From the NCBI GenBank assembly GCA_018303225.1, contig JAGVYO010000018.1:1-15384 (forward strand): a DNA stretch of 15,384 bases. The letters run 5' to 3'. Both the position numbers and the translations under genes were made by a program. Shown here in pieces: positions 1 to 5,754 of this stretch. Position 1 is the first letter of the stretch, and each line of letters starts with the position of its first letter. The notes beneath the pieces were generated by a model. It had not been told where the DNA came from. It did no database searches and worked only from the letters and a program-made list of their open reading frames with translations. This stretch comes from Candidatus Woesearchaeota archaeon. Lineage in GTDB: Archaea; Nanobdellota; Nanobdellia; Woesearchaeales; JAGVYO01.

Positions 1-175
1 ATTTTTTCACATCAATGAGCTTTGTTTTCCTTTTTTTATCGTACCCTTCAGACAGCCCGTATTTCCGGATGATCGCATTCACATCCACATACAGATAGCC
101 TTTCTTCTGCGCAATCTTCTTCGCCACTGCAGTCTTCCCTGTGCCCGGCGTTCCCGTAACAACAATCACTTTCAT
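1..175 (-). CDS. AK6/Fap7-type adenylate kinase, N-terminal part (truncated by window edge)
   Basis: Only the first 58 codons are present; the gene continues beyond position 1. The protein begins MKVIVVTGTPGTGKTAVAKK, so the Walker A P-loop GTPGTGKT sits at residues 8-15, directly after a single beta strand. The following segment (VDVNAIIRKYGLSEGYDKK, residues 29-47) matches the early region of the archaeal adenylate kinase family related to eukaryotic AK6/Fap7. Enzymes of that family phosphorylate AMP (and some related nucleotides) using ATP, and eukaryotic members also help mature the small ribosomal subunit. The ATG at 173-175 is chosen because a TATA box is centred about 28 nt upstream, giving an almost leaderless transcript. 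The lid region and C-terminus cannot be assessed. Confidence 0.85.
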   Translation of the reverse strand, partial: MKVIVVTGTPGTGKTAVAKKIAQKKGYLYVDVNAIIRKYGLSEGYDKKRKTKLIDVKK

Positions 176-197
176 AAGAAGTAAGAGGAACAATCTC

Positions 198-209
198 CTA
201 TAAATATCT
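198..209 (-). promoter_or_regulatory. TATA box of the adenylate kinase gene
   Basis: On the minus strand this reads AGATATTTATAG, a good archaeal TATA element. Its centre lies about 28 nt before the ATG at 175, predicting a leader of 0-3 nt. The core is nearly symmetrical (TATAAATA on the plus strand), so it could also fire rightward into the hairpin-rich stretch. Confidence 0.6.
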
Positions 210-254
210 ACCTTACAGCCGAAAAATCATGCCGGCCATGGCGCTGGCAAGCCG

Positions 255-445
255 GGGGAAGCCCCACAGCCTTTTAAGAAAAGGCTGGCGAAAACAGATG
301 GGACGTGAAGTCCCATTTCGCGGCCCACACCATTGCCGATAGCCGCGACACGGAGCTTCATGCTCCGTCTTGCGTGCCGGCTGAGCGTAACCAGCCGCGG
401 GGCGGCGAGCGAGGAGCGAAGCGACGACAGCGCCATAATGGCCTG
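255..445. repeat. Cluster of seven tandem inverted repeats (hairpin array A)
   Basis: Read directly from the sequence, the hairpins are as follows. 255-265: GGGG/CCCC with loop AAG. 267-287: arms CAGCCTTTT and AAAAGGCTG, perfect 9 bp, loop AAG. 298-316: ATGGGAC/GTCCCAT, 5-nt loop. 318-348: TCGCGGC/GCCGCGA, 17-nt loop. 350-368: ACGGAGC/GCTCCGT, 5-nt loop. 378-397: CGGCTG/CAGCCG, 8-nt loop. 428-445: CAG plus GCCAT pairing with ATGGC plus CTG, one bulge. The first five are separated by only 1-10 nt. The array could be a structured RNA, a 3' untranslated region of the lipoprotein operon, or a dispersed REP-like element; the sequence alone does not decide. Confidence 0.7.
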
Positions 446-479
446 CTTAACTATAGAAGAAGACTTTTTGAATCAATTC

Positions 480-815
480 TTAGGAACGTGCCTTTTCAAC
501 GCACTGCTCAAATTCAGAAGTTGTCTCCCATTGGCATTTGCCCGCGACGCAGCCGCAGTCGATGGATTCGTAGCACGCATATTCTTCCCGGTATTCGCAG
601 GTGGTGAAGACCGGCGGTGCATCCTTGTTCTGGCAGACCGTCCCCGAACAGCCGCCCACCACGCAATCAGAGGCAGCGGTGCATTCCACAACGCCGGTAT
701 CGGCATTCTCAGAGTCGATAATCGGGATGTCGCTCCGCACCGAATCAGGAACCTGCTGGCAGCCTAAGATGAAGAGTATTCCAAAGGGTAAAAGCAACAG
801 GTCTGTTTTTTTCAT
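480..815 (-). CDS. Eight-cysteine-cluster lipoprotein
   Basis: This 111-residue protein starts with a lipoprotein-type signal: positively charged MKKTD, a hydrophobic core, and a lipobox-like LFILGC ending at Cys19, so it is probably exported and lipid-anchored. The mature part has nine cysteines between residues 45 and 94 (45, 51, 56, 61, 73, 81, 87, 89, 94) plus Cys105. The pattern CxxxxxCVVGGCSGTVC ... CGCVxGKCQW matches small secreted archaeal and bacterial proteins called eight-cysteine-cluster proteins, whose function is unknown; disulfide-stabilised folding is likely. Its ATG overlaps the stop of the upstream regulator gene in an ATGA arrangement (812-815), with a GGAAGGA ribosome binding site just before, so the two are translationally coupled. 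I infer that the pair works together at the cell surface. Confidence 0.75.
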   Translation of the reverse strand: MKKTDLLLLPFGILFILGCQQVPDSVRSDIPIIDSENADTGVVECTAASDCVVGGCSGTVCQNKDAPPVFTTCEYREEYACYESIDCGCVAGKCQWETTSEFEQCVEKARS

Positions 816-1417
816 TCCTTCCTTCTCCAGCTGAAAATCATATAAATAACTATCGCAGACAGCGACCCGATCAAAAACCAGAACCAGAGCTGCTGGTAAA
901 AAGGAGTTGCAGCAACAACATCAGGAACTGCAAAAGCCGCTTCTTCCACTGCCTGCTCCACCGGCACTGCTGCTTTCAGGGCAGGCGCTGCTTCCAGAAC
1001 CGCGGATTCCATGGACACTCCAGAAAACCGCTTCGTGAAATAGTACACGAACCCTGTACCTAAAACACTCAGCCCGAACATCGGCAATATGCTCCGCAGT
1101 TTCTCCTTGATGCCGTGGACGCTTTTCGGGGCGATGATGATATACTTGTTCGCCAGCTTGTAATGGTTCACTTCCTTGCCCTTGGGGCTATAATGGAACT
1201 CATCTGCAACCACAAGCCCGCCGTCCATCAGGTGCGCAAGGTTGTAATGCACCGTAGATATAGGGATTCCTAATTTCTCCGAAAGCTCCGATTCCGTGGC
1301 CTCTTTCTCGGACAGGTAGTCAAGGATCTTCCGGCAGCTCTCGTTGCTGATCACCTGCGCCAGTTTCTTGGCCTTATCTTCCTGCAGGGACACCAGCACG
1401 AATTTCTCTTTGGCCAT
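812..1417 (-). CDS. Membrane-anchored winged-helix (ArsR-like) transcriptional regulator
   Basis: The 201-residue protein has an N-terminal winged-helix DNA-binding domain (about residues 14-92). The recognition region is ATESELSEKLGIPISTVHYN, and a wing segment HYSPKGKEVNHYKLANKYI follows; this matches ArsR/GntR-like archaeal regulators. Two membrane segments come next (about 108-127 and 176-196), separated by an Ala/Glu/Val-rich loop of about 48 residues, and the protein ends in a basic SWRRKE tail. The layout fits a one-component regulator sensing the envelope from a membrane position. The open frame extends further upstream, but the ATG at 1415-1417 is chosen because the winged-helix homology starts there and a TATA box lies exactly 26 nt upstream. 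The ligand and target genes are unknown. Confidence 0.8.
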   Translation of the reverse strand: MAKEKFVLVSLQEDKAKKLAQVISNESCRKILDYLSEKEATESELSEKLGIPISTVHYNLAHLMDGGLVVADEFHYSPKGKEVNHYKLANKYIIIAPKSVHGIKEKLRSILPMFGLSVLGTGFVYYFTKRFSGVSMESAVLEAAPALKAAVPVEQAVEEAAFAVPDVVAATPFYQQLWFWFLIGSLSAIVIYMIFSWRRKE

Positions 1418-1437
1418 ATGGAAACTATGTGAAATCC

Positions 1438-1450
1438 TTATTTTAAATAT
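1438..1450 (-). promoter_or_regulatory. TATA box of the membrane winged-helix regulator
   Basis: The minus strand reads ATATTTAAAATAA. Its centre is about 26 nt before the ATG at 1417, predicting a leaderless mRNA for the regulator-lipoprotein operon. It shares a 93-nt divergent intergenic region with the aMBF1 promoter. Confidence 0.6.
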
Positions 1451-1478
1451 CTTGTGATAGCTTCCACCCAGGTAGAAA

Positions 1479-1489
1479 TCATTAAAAAG
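1479..1489 (+). promoter_or_regulatory. TATA-like element of the aMBF1 gene
   Basis: ATTAAAAAG (1481-1489), a weak TATA box, is centred about 26 nt before the ATG at 1511. That fits a leaderless start and supports the ATG at 1511 over the in-frame ATG at 1454, which would lie upstream of this element. Confidence 0.45.
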
Positions 1490-1510
1490 GAATATGCGCT
1501 CCTCGCGGCC

Positions 1511-1972
1511 ATGCAATGCGACATCTGCGGCAACAAGGAAGCCACCATCGTGGCCAGCATCGAGGGCGCTGCGTTGAACGTCTGCAGCGGCTGCGGGAAA
1601 TTCGGGAAATTCCTGAGGACCATCAGCGCAGCCCAAAAAGCGCCGAAGCCGGCAATAAAAGCCCCAACAATTCCGGAGAAGGAAGTCATGGACATGCTGA
1701 TCGAGGACTATGCGGCCTGCATCCGCCAAGCAAGAGAAAAATTAGGCTTAAAGCAGGAGGACTTCGCAAAAAAGATAAACGAGAAAGTCTCGTTAATCCA
1801 TCATATCGAGACCGGACGCCACGAGCCGAGTATCGAGCTGGCCAGGAAGCTGGAAAGGTTCCTGAGGATAAAGCTGGTCGTGGAGCACGAAGAGGTCCAT
1901 GACAAAGCGAAGAAAGAGGCCAAAGGGGAAAGCTTTACCTTGGGCGATTTCATCAAGATCAAGAAAGGATGA
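1511..1972 (+). CDS. Archaeal multiprotein bridging factor 1 (aMBF1)
   Basis: The protein has 153 residues. An N-terminal zinc ribbon (Cys3-x2-Cys6 ... Cys25-x2-Cys28) is followed by a basic/Pro-rich linker (residues 40-55) and a Cro/C1-type helix-turn-helix (about 62-122; LGLKQEDFAKKINEKVSLIH then IETGRHEPS). The C-terminal tail ends in TLGDFIKIKKG. This domain order and tail are typical of archaeal MBF1, a conserved HTH protein linked to transcription and, in some archaea, to ribosomes. The ATG at 1511 is preferred over the longer frame because the family begins at the zinc ribbon and the TATA-like element fits it. Its TGA directly abuts the stop codon of the convergent glycosyltransferase gene. 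Confidence 0.93.
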   Translation: MQCDICGNKEATIVASIEGAALNVCSGCGKFGKFLRTISAAQKAPKPAIKAPTIPEKEVMDMLIEDYAACIRQAREKLGLKQEDFAKKINEKVSLIHHIETGRHEPSIELARKLERFLRIKLVVEHEEVHDKAKKEAKGESFTLGDFIKIKKG

Positions 1973-3334
1973 TCATCTCGAAAAGATATAGTGCTCGCAG
2001 GCAAAAAAAGTGTCTGAGAACACAAGGCGGTGCTCCGATTTTAGACGTTCTATAAAGCCGCCGAGCGCAGCAGGGCATGCTGCATCCCATGGCGGACAGG
2101 GGATGTCGCAGGTGTTGATCAGGACATGCTGTGCAGCAGAAGGCTCCAGTTCGGACAGGATTTCTGTGGTGGTGGTCGGATAATAGATCAGGTTGTCCGC
2201 TTTGGCATCCGAACCGACGATATAGATAGGGTTGCTGATCCATAGCCCGCCTTCGATCGAATTGCTTTCAACATATTCCCGGAAAGGGGAAATTTGCGCA
2301 TTGACCGCATCCGTCCGGTACTGCAACCCTGCCTGTAAGATGAAAATCAGGACGACCAGTGCATAAGCTGTTTTTTTCAGCTTAATTTTTTCCAAGGAAC
2401 AGACGATCCCGTAGGCAGCCACCATGCTCAGGTACGGCAGGAACATCAGCGCAAAGCGCATCTCCTTGTGCGCAGCGATGCTGAAAGGCACCAGGAACAT
2501 CAGCGCAACCAGGGATAGGAGAAAGGCATCCGTACTGAATTTCCTTTTGGCCAAGACAAGAACGAGCCCGGCAAGAAAGAAGATCAGAAAGAGGTTTTCC
2601 TTAGGAAGCTCCAGAAGATAGTAGTAGAACGGCTGGGAGAACATCCAACCTGTAGTGGCGGTCAGATAGGCCTGCCGGAAGAACGGCTGCAGGGGATTGC
2701 CGTATCGGAACAGATTGAAGACCAAGAAAGGGACCAAAAAAATAAGGACCCCAGAGAGGTGCAATCCGATAGAACGGAAAGAGAGTTTAAGCCTCTTAGC
2801 CCGGATAAGGACGAACAGGTACAATCCAATCAGGACAAACACCTGGAAGAACCGGGTCATGACAGCCAGCCCTGCAAAAACACCCGATAAGAACAGCTTC
2901 TTTTTCAGGAAAAGATAGACCGCAGCCAAAGCGAAGAACGTGGAAGGGATCGCGGTCATGGCATGATTGGTGAAAAAGAGGAACGTGGGCATAAAAGCGA
3001 AAAGAACCGAAGCCAAAAGGGCAGTTTTCTCGTCAAACGCCTCTTTAGCAACCAGATAGGTGAGATAGATCGCGCCTACGCTGAAAAGCAGCATGAGGAT
3101 TCTGCCGGCCAATACAGGGTCAAGGCCGATCTTCCAGAAAAAACCCAGGAATAAAGGCAGCACCAGCGGCCGGGCATCCTCCCATAATCCGGCCTCGCCA
3201 CCGGAAAAGATATGCTTCCCCATGCCGATAAAGACTGCTTCGTCCCACTGTGTATCGAAAGGAACCACGAACTGGAAAATGCCGACTGCCAGGAACGCAA
3301 GGAGCAAGAGGCAGAGGAAAATAGAGGGTTTCAT
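1973..3334 (-). CDS. GT-C superfamily polytopic glycosyltransferase (GT39/ArnT-like)
   Basis: This 453-residue membrane protein has about ten or more hydrophobic segments spread through residues 3-335 and a soluble C-terminal tail of roughly 110 residues. After the first membrane helix comes DTQWDEAVF (27-35), the acidic Asp/Asp-Glu first-loop motif of GT-C enzymes that use polyprenyl-phosphate sugars. A later HKEMRFALMFLPYL (289-302) resembles the HKExRF motif seen in several GT-C families. Such enzymes transfer a sugar from a lipid carrier on the outer face of the membrane to a lipid, glycan or protein. The acceptor is unknown. The gene is divergent from a GT2 glycosyltransferase, suggesting a shared surface-glycan role. 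The start is supported by a TATA box exactly 26 nt upstream. Confidence 0.8.
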   Translation of the reverse strand: MKPSIFLCLLLLAFLAVGIFQFVVPFDTQWDEAVFIGMGKHIFSGGEAGLWEDARPLVLPLFLGFFWKIGLDPVLAGRILMLLFSVGAIYLTYLVAKEAFDEKTALLASVLFAFMPTFLFFTNHAMTAIPSTFFALAAVYLFLKKKLFLSGVFAGLAVMTRFFQVFVLIGLYLFVLIRAKRLKLSFRSIGLHLSGVLIFLVPFLVFNLFRYGNPLQPFFRQAYLTATTGWMFSQPFYYYLLELPKENLFLIFFLAGLVLVLAKRKFSTDAFLLSLVALMFLVPFSIAAHKEMRFALMFLPYLSMVAAYGIVCSLEKIKLKKTAYALVVLIFILQAGLQYRTDAVNAQISPFREYVESNSIEGGLWISNPIYIVGSDAKADNLIYYPTTTTEILSELEPSAAQHVLINTCDIPCPPWDAACPAALGGFIERLKSEHRLVFSDTFFACEHYIFSR

Positions 3335-3350
3335 GTACCCATGGCAGGAA

Positions 3351-3366
3351 AGCTATTTTATAAAAG
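3351..3366 (-). promoter_or_regulatory. TATA box of the GT-C glycosyltransferase gene
   Basis: The minus strand reads CTTTTATAAAATAG. The TTTTATAAAA core centres about 26-27 nt before the ATG at 3334, predicting a leaderless transcript. Confidence 0.6.
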
Positions 3367-3405
3367 TATGGAAGGCAAAAGTATTTAGGACCCCTATTAT
3401 AGAAA

Positions 3406-3415
3406 GATATTTAAC
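3406..3415 (+). promoter_or_regulatory. TATA box of the GT2 glycosyltransferase gene
   Basis: GATATTTAAC is centred at about 3411. A start site near 3437 would leave a leader of about 9 nt before the ATG at 3446, with AGGT (3437-3440) as a possible weak ribosome binding site. Confidence 0.5.
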
Positions 3416-3445
3416 GGGTAAAAGACCTTAAAAAAAAGGTTACAG

Positions 3446-4687
3446 ATGGCAATCTATACGATATTTGTATACGTGGTATGGTTCGTGGCTATTTATTTCA
3501 CCATCGTGCTGCTTCTGTTGATCCTGAGCAACCGGAAACAGCTGTATGATTCGCCGGTCCTGGATGAGAGCAAACCGCTTCCGAAAGTCAGCATCGTGGT
3601 CCCTGCCTATAATGAAGAGAAGAAGATCGCGGAATCCATCGAATCGTTAAAGACCGTGGATTATCCGCAGGAGCTGCTTGAGATCATCGTGGTCAACGAC
3701 GGCAGCACCGACCGGACCGCAGAGGTGGTGAGCAGGTACAAAGGCGTGCCGAATTTAATCTTCATAGACAACAAGGATAACAAAGGCAAGGCCGCACGCC
3801 TTAACCAGGGCATTTCAAGAGCCAGAGGCGAATTCGTTGCCTGCATGGACGCGGACTCTCAAGTGCAGCCGGACATCATCAAAAAGACCGTCCCCTATTT
3901 CAGGGACCCGAAGACAAGCGCAGTGACCGTGACGGTCAAGGTCAATAACCCGAAGGGGTTCATGGAGAAGGTCATCGAGATCGAGTACATCATCGGTTTG
4001 TCGCTTTTCCTGAAGGCGCTTTCCTTCCTGAACAGCGTCCACGTGACCCCGGGGCCTTTTTCGATATACCGGAAATCGGTGCTGAAAAAGATAGGAGGCT
4101 TTGACGAGACCAGTATCACCGAGGATCTGGAGATAGCGCACCGGCTCCAGCGATACGATTACAAAATAGCCTCGTGCCTCACCACCTATGTGAGGACCAT
4201 CATACCGGAGAGCATGAGAGGCCTCTACCGGCAGCGCCGCAGATGGTATTCCGGCGCCCTGATCACCTTCTGGCAGTATAGGGACATGGCATTCAGGAAA
4301 AAAGCAGGCGTGTTCGGCGTCTTCCTGCCTTACATCTACACCGTCATGGTTCTGGGGCTCATCCTGTTCCTGAGCTCTTCTTACCTGGGCCTGACGGATA
4401 TGTTCCACAACCTCTCTTTGTACGCACATACCAACTTTAATTTTTTTGAGCATTTCTCGTTGAAAGACATTGATCCGCTGTCCGTGAGCGTGTTCGGCGT
4501 CTTCGGACTGTCTTCGATAGTTTCGGTCTTCCTGCTGGCATTTATCGGAGTGAAACTGACGGGCCAGAAGATCCGGAGCAAGGCCAAAGGGCTGATGGGG
4601 TTCTGGCTGCTCTTCTTCATCTATCAGGTCTTCTGGATATCCGCGTTTTTCAATGTCCTGTTCAGGAGAGAGGTAAAATGGCGGTGA
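3446..4687 (+). CDS. Membrane-bound family 2 glycosyltransferase
   Basis: The protein has 413 residues. An N-terminal membrane helix (about 7-28) precedes a cytosolic GT2 domain that begins KVSIVVPAYNEE (47-58). Its processive-type motifs are all present: NDGS with Asp85, DADS (135-138), TPGP (201-204), TED (225-227) and QRRRW (263-267). The D, DxD, TED and Q(Q/R)RRW set is that of cellulose-, chitin- and hyaluronan-synthase-like inverting enzymes. Three membrane segments follow (about 290-313, 347-370, 383-405). It probably transfers sugar from a nucleotide-sugar to a lipid or growing glycan at the membrane. The product sugar cannot be inferred. The last 10 nt overlap the next gene. Confidence 0.88.
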   Translation: MAIYTIFVYVVWFVAIYFTIVLLLLILSNRKQLYDSPVLDESKPLPKVSIVVPAYNEEKKIAESIESLKTVDYPQELLEIIVVNDGSTDRTAEVVSRYKGVPNLIFIDNKDNKGKAARLNQGISRARGEFVACMDADSQVQPDIIKKTVPYFRDPKTSAVTVTVKVNNPKGFMEKVIEIEYIIGLSLFLKALSFLNSVHVTPGPFSIYRKSVLKKIGGFDETSITEDLEIAHRLQRYDYKIASCLTTYVRTIIPESMRGLYRQRRRWYSGALITFWQYRDMAFRKKAGVFGVFLPYIYTVMVLGLILFLSSSYLGLTDMFHNLSLYAHTNFNFFEHFSLKDIDPLSVSVFGVFGLSSIVSVFLLAFIGVKLTGQKIRSKAKGLMGFWLLFFIYQVFWISAFFNVLFRREVKWR

Positions 4688-5358
4688 AGAAGAGAATTTT
4701 CGGGTATGCGGCCATATTGACGCTGGTCTTGTTCATCCTCATCTATTCCTTCAACGTCATACTGGACCAAAAGAGGGAAGAGAGCCTTCTGGATCGGGTG
4801 GATGACCTGTTCAGCGACTATGAGGAGCTGCAGGCCATTCTTCTCCTATCCGATGTTGCCCAGGACGAGAAGATGACCTGCCTGGCATTGGAGAGCAGCC
4901 TCGTCTACCTGAACCGGATATGGGAGACCGGGAGGAAGATCGACACCTACCAGTCATTGAACGAGGAGTTCCTCAACGATCCCGCGTACGCCAAAATGAA
5001 GCAGAAGTTCAACCGCGGCGAGATCATGTACTTCTCCATGCTCAAGAAGCTGAAGGACGAATGCAATGTGGACAAGACCGTCATCCAGTATTTCTATAAG
5101 CGTCCTGAGGAATGCGGCAATTGCGACGCACAGTCGTTCGTGCTGACAGACATAAACAAGGAGCTGAACGAGGAGCTGACCATCTTCGCCTTCGATGCCA
5201 ACATCGGAGGCCCTGCCGTCGGATTATTGACGACCTACTACAATATGACGGAATACCCCTGCATGGTCATCGAAGAAGACATGTACTGCGGACTGCACAA
5301 CAAGGACCAGCTCATAGGGATTCTCTGCAGATACGGCAATCTTTCTGTATGCAGCTGA
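4678..5358 (+). CDS. Membrane-anchored protein with C-terminal thioredoxin-like fold
   Basis: The protein has 226 residues: a basic N-terminus, one hydrophobic segment (about 9-28, acting as an uncleaved anchor), then an exported or peripheral domain. The middle (35-130) is largely helical and unrecognised. The C-terminal third looks thioredoxin-like: Cys-Gly-Asn-Cys at 146-149 after ECGNC, a strand LTIFAFDAN, then YPCMVIEE (193-200) with Pro194 in the cis-proline position. Other cysteines (68, 129, 195, 204, 217, 225) are frequent for an exported protein. A disulfide-handling or redox-sensing role is inferred. The start overlaps the GT2 gene by 10 nt and is preceded by a strong ribosome binding site GGAGAGAGGT (4665-4674), so the two genes form an operon. 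Low similarity to any family I can name. Confidence 0.65.
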   Translation: MAVKKRIFGYAAILTLVLFILIYSFNVILDQKREESLLDRVDDLFSDYEELQAILLLSDVAQDEKMTCLALESSLVYLNRIWETGRKIDTYQSLNEEFLNDPAYAKMKQKFNRGEIMYFSMLKKLKDECNVDKTVIQYFYKRPEECGNCDAQSFVLTDINKELNEELTIFAFDANIGGPAVGLLTTYYNMTEYPCMVIEEDMYCGLHNKDQLIGILCRYGNLSVCS

Positions 5359-5391
5359 TCTGTAAAAACAGACACCACTACCATCTGCTAT

Positions 5392-5433
5392 AGTAAAAGG
5401 CACAAAAATTTGAGCAAGAGATTGCCTTTTACT
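5392..5433. repeat. 11-bp perfect inverted repeat, 20-nt loop
   Basis: The arms AGTAAAAGGCA (5392-5402) and TGCCTTTTACT (5423-5433) are exact reverse complements. It lies 34 nt after the stop of the thioredoxin-like gene, where it could act in 3'-end formation. Confidence 0.6.
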
Positions 5434-5441
5434 TATTACGA

Positions 5442-5474
5442 ACGGACAACTATCGCTCAATATATTTTGTCCGT
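5442..5474. repeat. 8-bp inverted repeat, 17-nt loop
   Basis: The arms ACGGACAA (5442-5449) and TTGTCCGT (5467-5474) are exact reverse complements. No known operator is recognised. Confidence 0.5.
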
Positions 5475-5568
5475 GAGTATAGATGCTGGTTTAGTGCAAT
5501 ACATTCTTTTTGTTGGCGCATTGGAAAATCTATTACGGAAAATTATTTCTTTGTAGTAAGGCTCATCA

Positions 5569-5593
5569 CAAAAATTTCGGCACGAAATTTTTG
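5569..5593. repeat. Hairpin B1, 11-bp perfect stem, 3-nt loop
   Basis: The arms CAAAAATTTCG and CGAAATTTTTG pair perfectly around the loop GCA. It is the first of three consecutive short-loop hairpins. Confidence 0.75.
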
Positions 5594-5599
5594 CTGCTG

Positions 5600-5620
5600 T
5601 CAAGAATCGAAGATTCTTGA
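5600..5620. repeat. Hairpin B2, 9-bp perfect stem, 3-nt loop
   Basis: The arms TCAAGAATC and GATTCTTGA pair perfectly around the loop GAA. It is 6 nt after B1 and 6 nt before B3. Confidence 0.75.
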
Positions 5621-5626
5621 ACATGC

Positions 5627-5647
5627 TCAGAAATCTACGATTTCTGA
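5627..5647. repeat. Hairpin B3, 9-bp perfect stem, 3-nt loop
   Basis: The arms TCAGAAATC and GATTTCTGA pair perfectly around the loop TAC. The stem differs from B2 at two positions, and both changes are matched on the opposite arm, so pairing is kept. Confidence 0.75.
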
Positions 5648-5722
5648 CATTTTCCCTGCCGCAAACAAGAAATAAACGTCCATTGGAAAAAAGATTGCCT
5701 AATCCATCTATGGGCACAGAAT

Positions 5723-5733
5723 AATTATTAAAT
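5723..5733 (+). promoter_or_regulatory. TATA box of radB
   Basis: AATTATTAAAT is centred about 26 nt upstream of the ATG at 5755, predicting a leaderless radB transcript. Confidence 0.55.
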
Positions 5734-5754
5734 CGAATCCTTATACCCTGCGCC

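Larger units (their letters stand above)
176..479. other. Gene-free stretch with dense inverted repeats
   Basis: No convincing gene is seen over about 300 nt. The first 40 nt are AT-rich and hold the adenylate kinase promoter. From about 230 the sequence becomes strongly GC-rich and nearly every part of 255-445 can pair locally. Positions 396-430 form a purine-rich low-complexity run built on GCGA/GAGCGA units. A short T-run on the plus strand lies at 465-469. Short open frames here (for example 227-436 on the minus strand) have compositions dictated by the repeats and resemble no protein I know. Confidence 0.6.
5359..5754. other. AT-rich gene-free stretch with several inverted repeats
   Basis: This 396-nt stretch is clearly more AT-rich than its neighbours and has no convincing gene. 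It contains inverted repeats at 5359-5372 (TCTGT/ACAGA, loop AAAA, directly after the upstream stop), 5392-5433, 5442-5474, and three consecutive hairpins at 5569-5647. A direct repeat CATTGGAAAA occurs at 5519-5528 and 5681-5690, and AGATTGCCT at 5419-5427 and 5692-5700. The last 35 nt hold the radB promoter. Open frames such as 5410-5556 (TTG start, 48 codons plus stop) lack any recognisable protein. Confidence 0.6.

Noticed and set aside
227..436. 69-codon minus-strand frame across hairpin array A
   Set aside because: Its composition follows the GC-rich repeats and no start signal is seen.
255..445. CRISPR array
   Set aside because: The units are different inverted repeats, not identical direct repeats with unique spacers, and no cas genes are near.
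1454..1510. Longer start for aMBF1
   Set aside because: The 19 extra residues precede the zinc ribbon where the family begins, and the TATA-like element lies inside this extension.
1418..1729. Upstream extension of the winged-helix regulator frame on the minus strand
   Set aside because: It is antisense to aMBF1, adds 104 residues unlike any domain, and the TATA box fits the ATG at 1417.
5410..5556. 48-residue plus-strand frame with TTG start
   Set aside because: Its C-terminal half looks mildly protein-like, but there is no ribosome binding site, TATA box or known family; at most a gene remnant.
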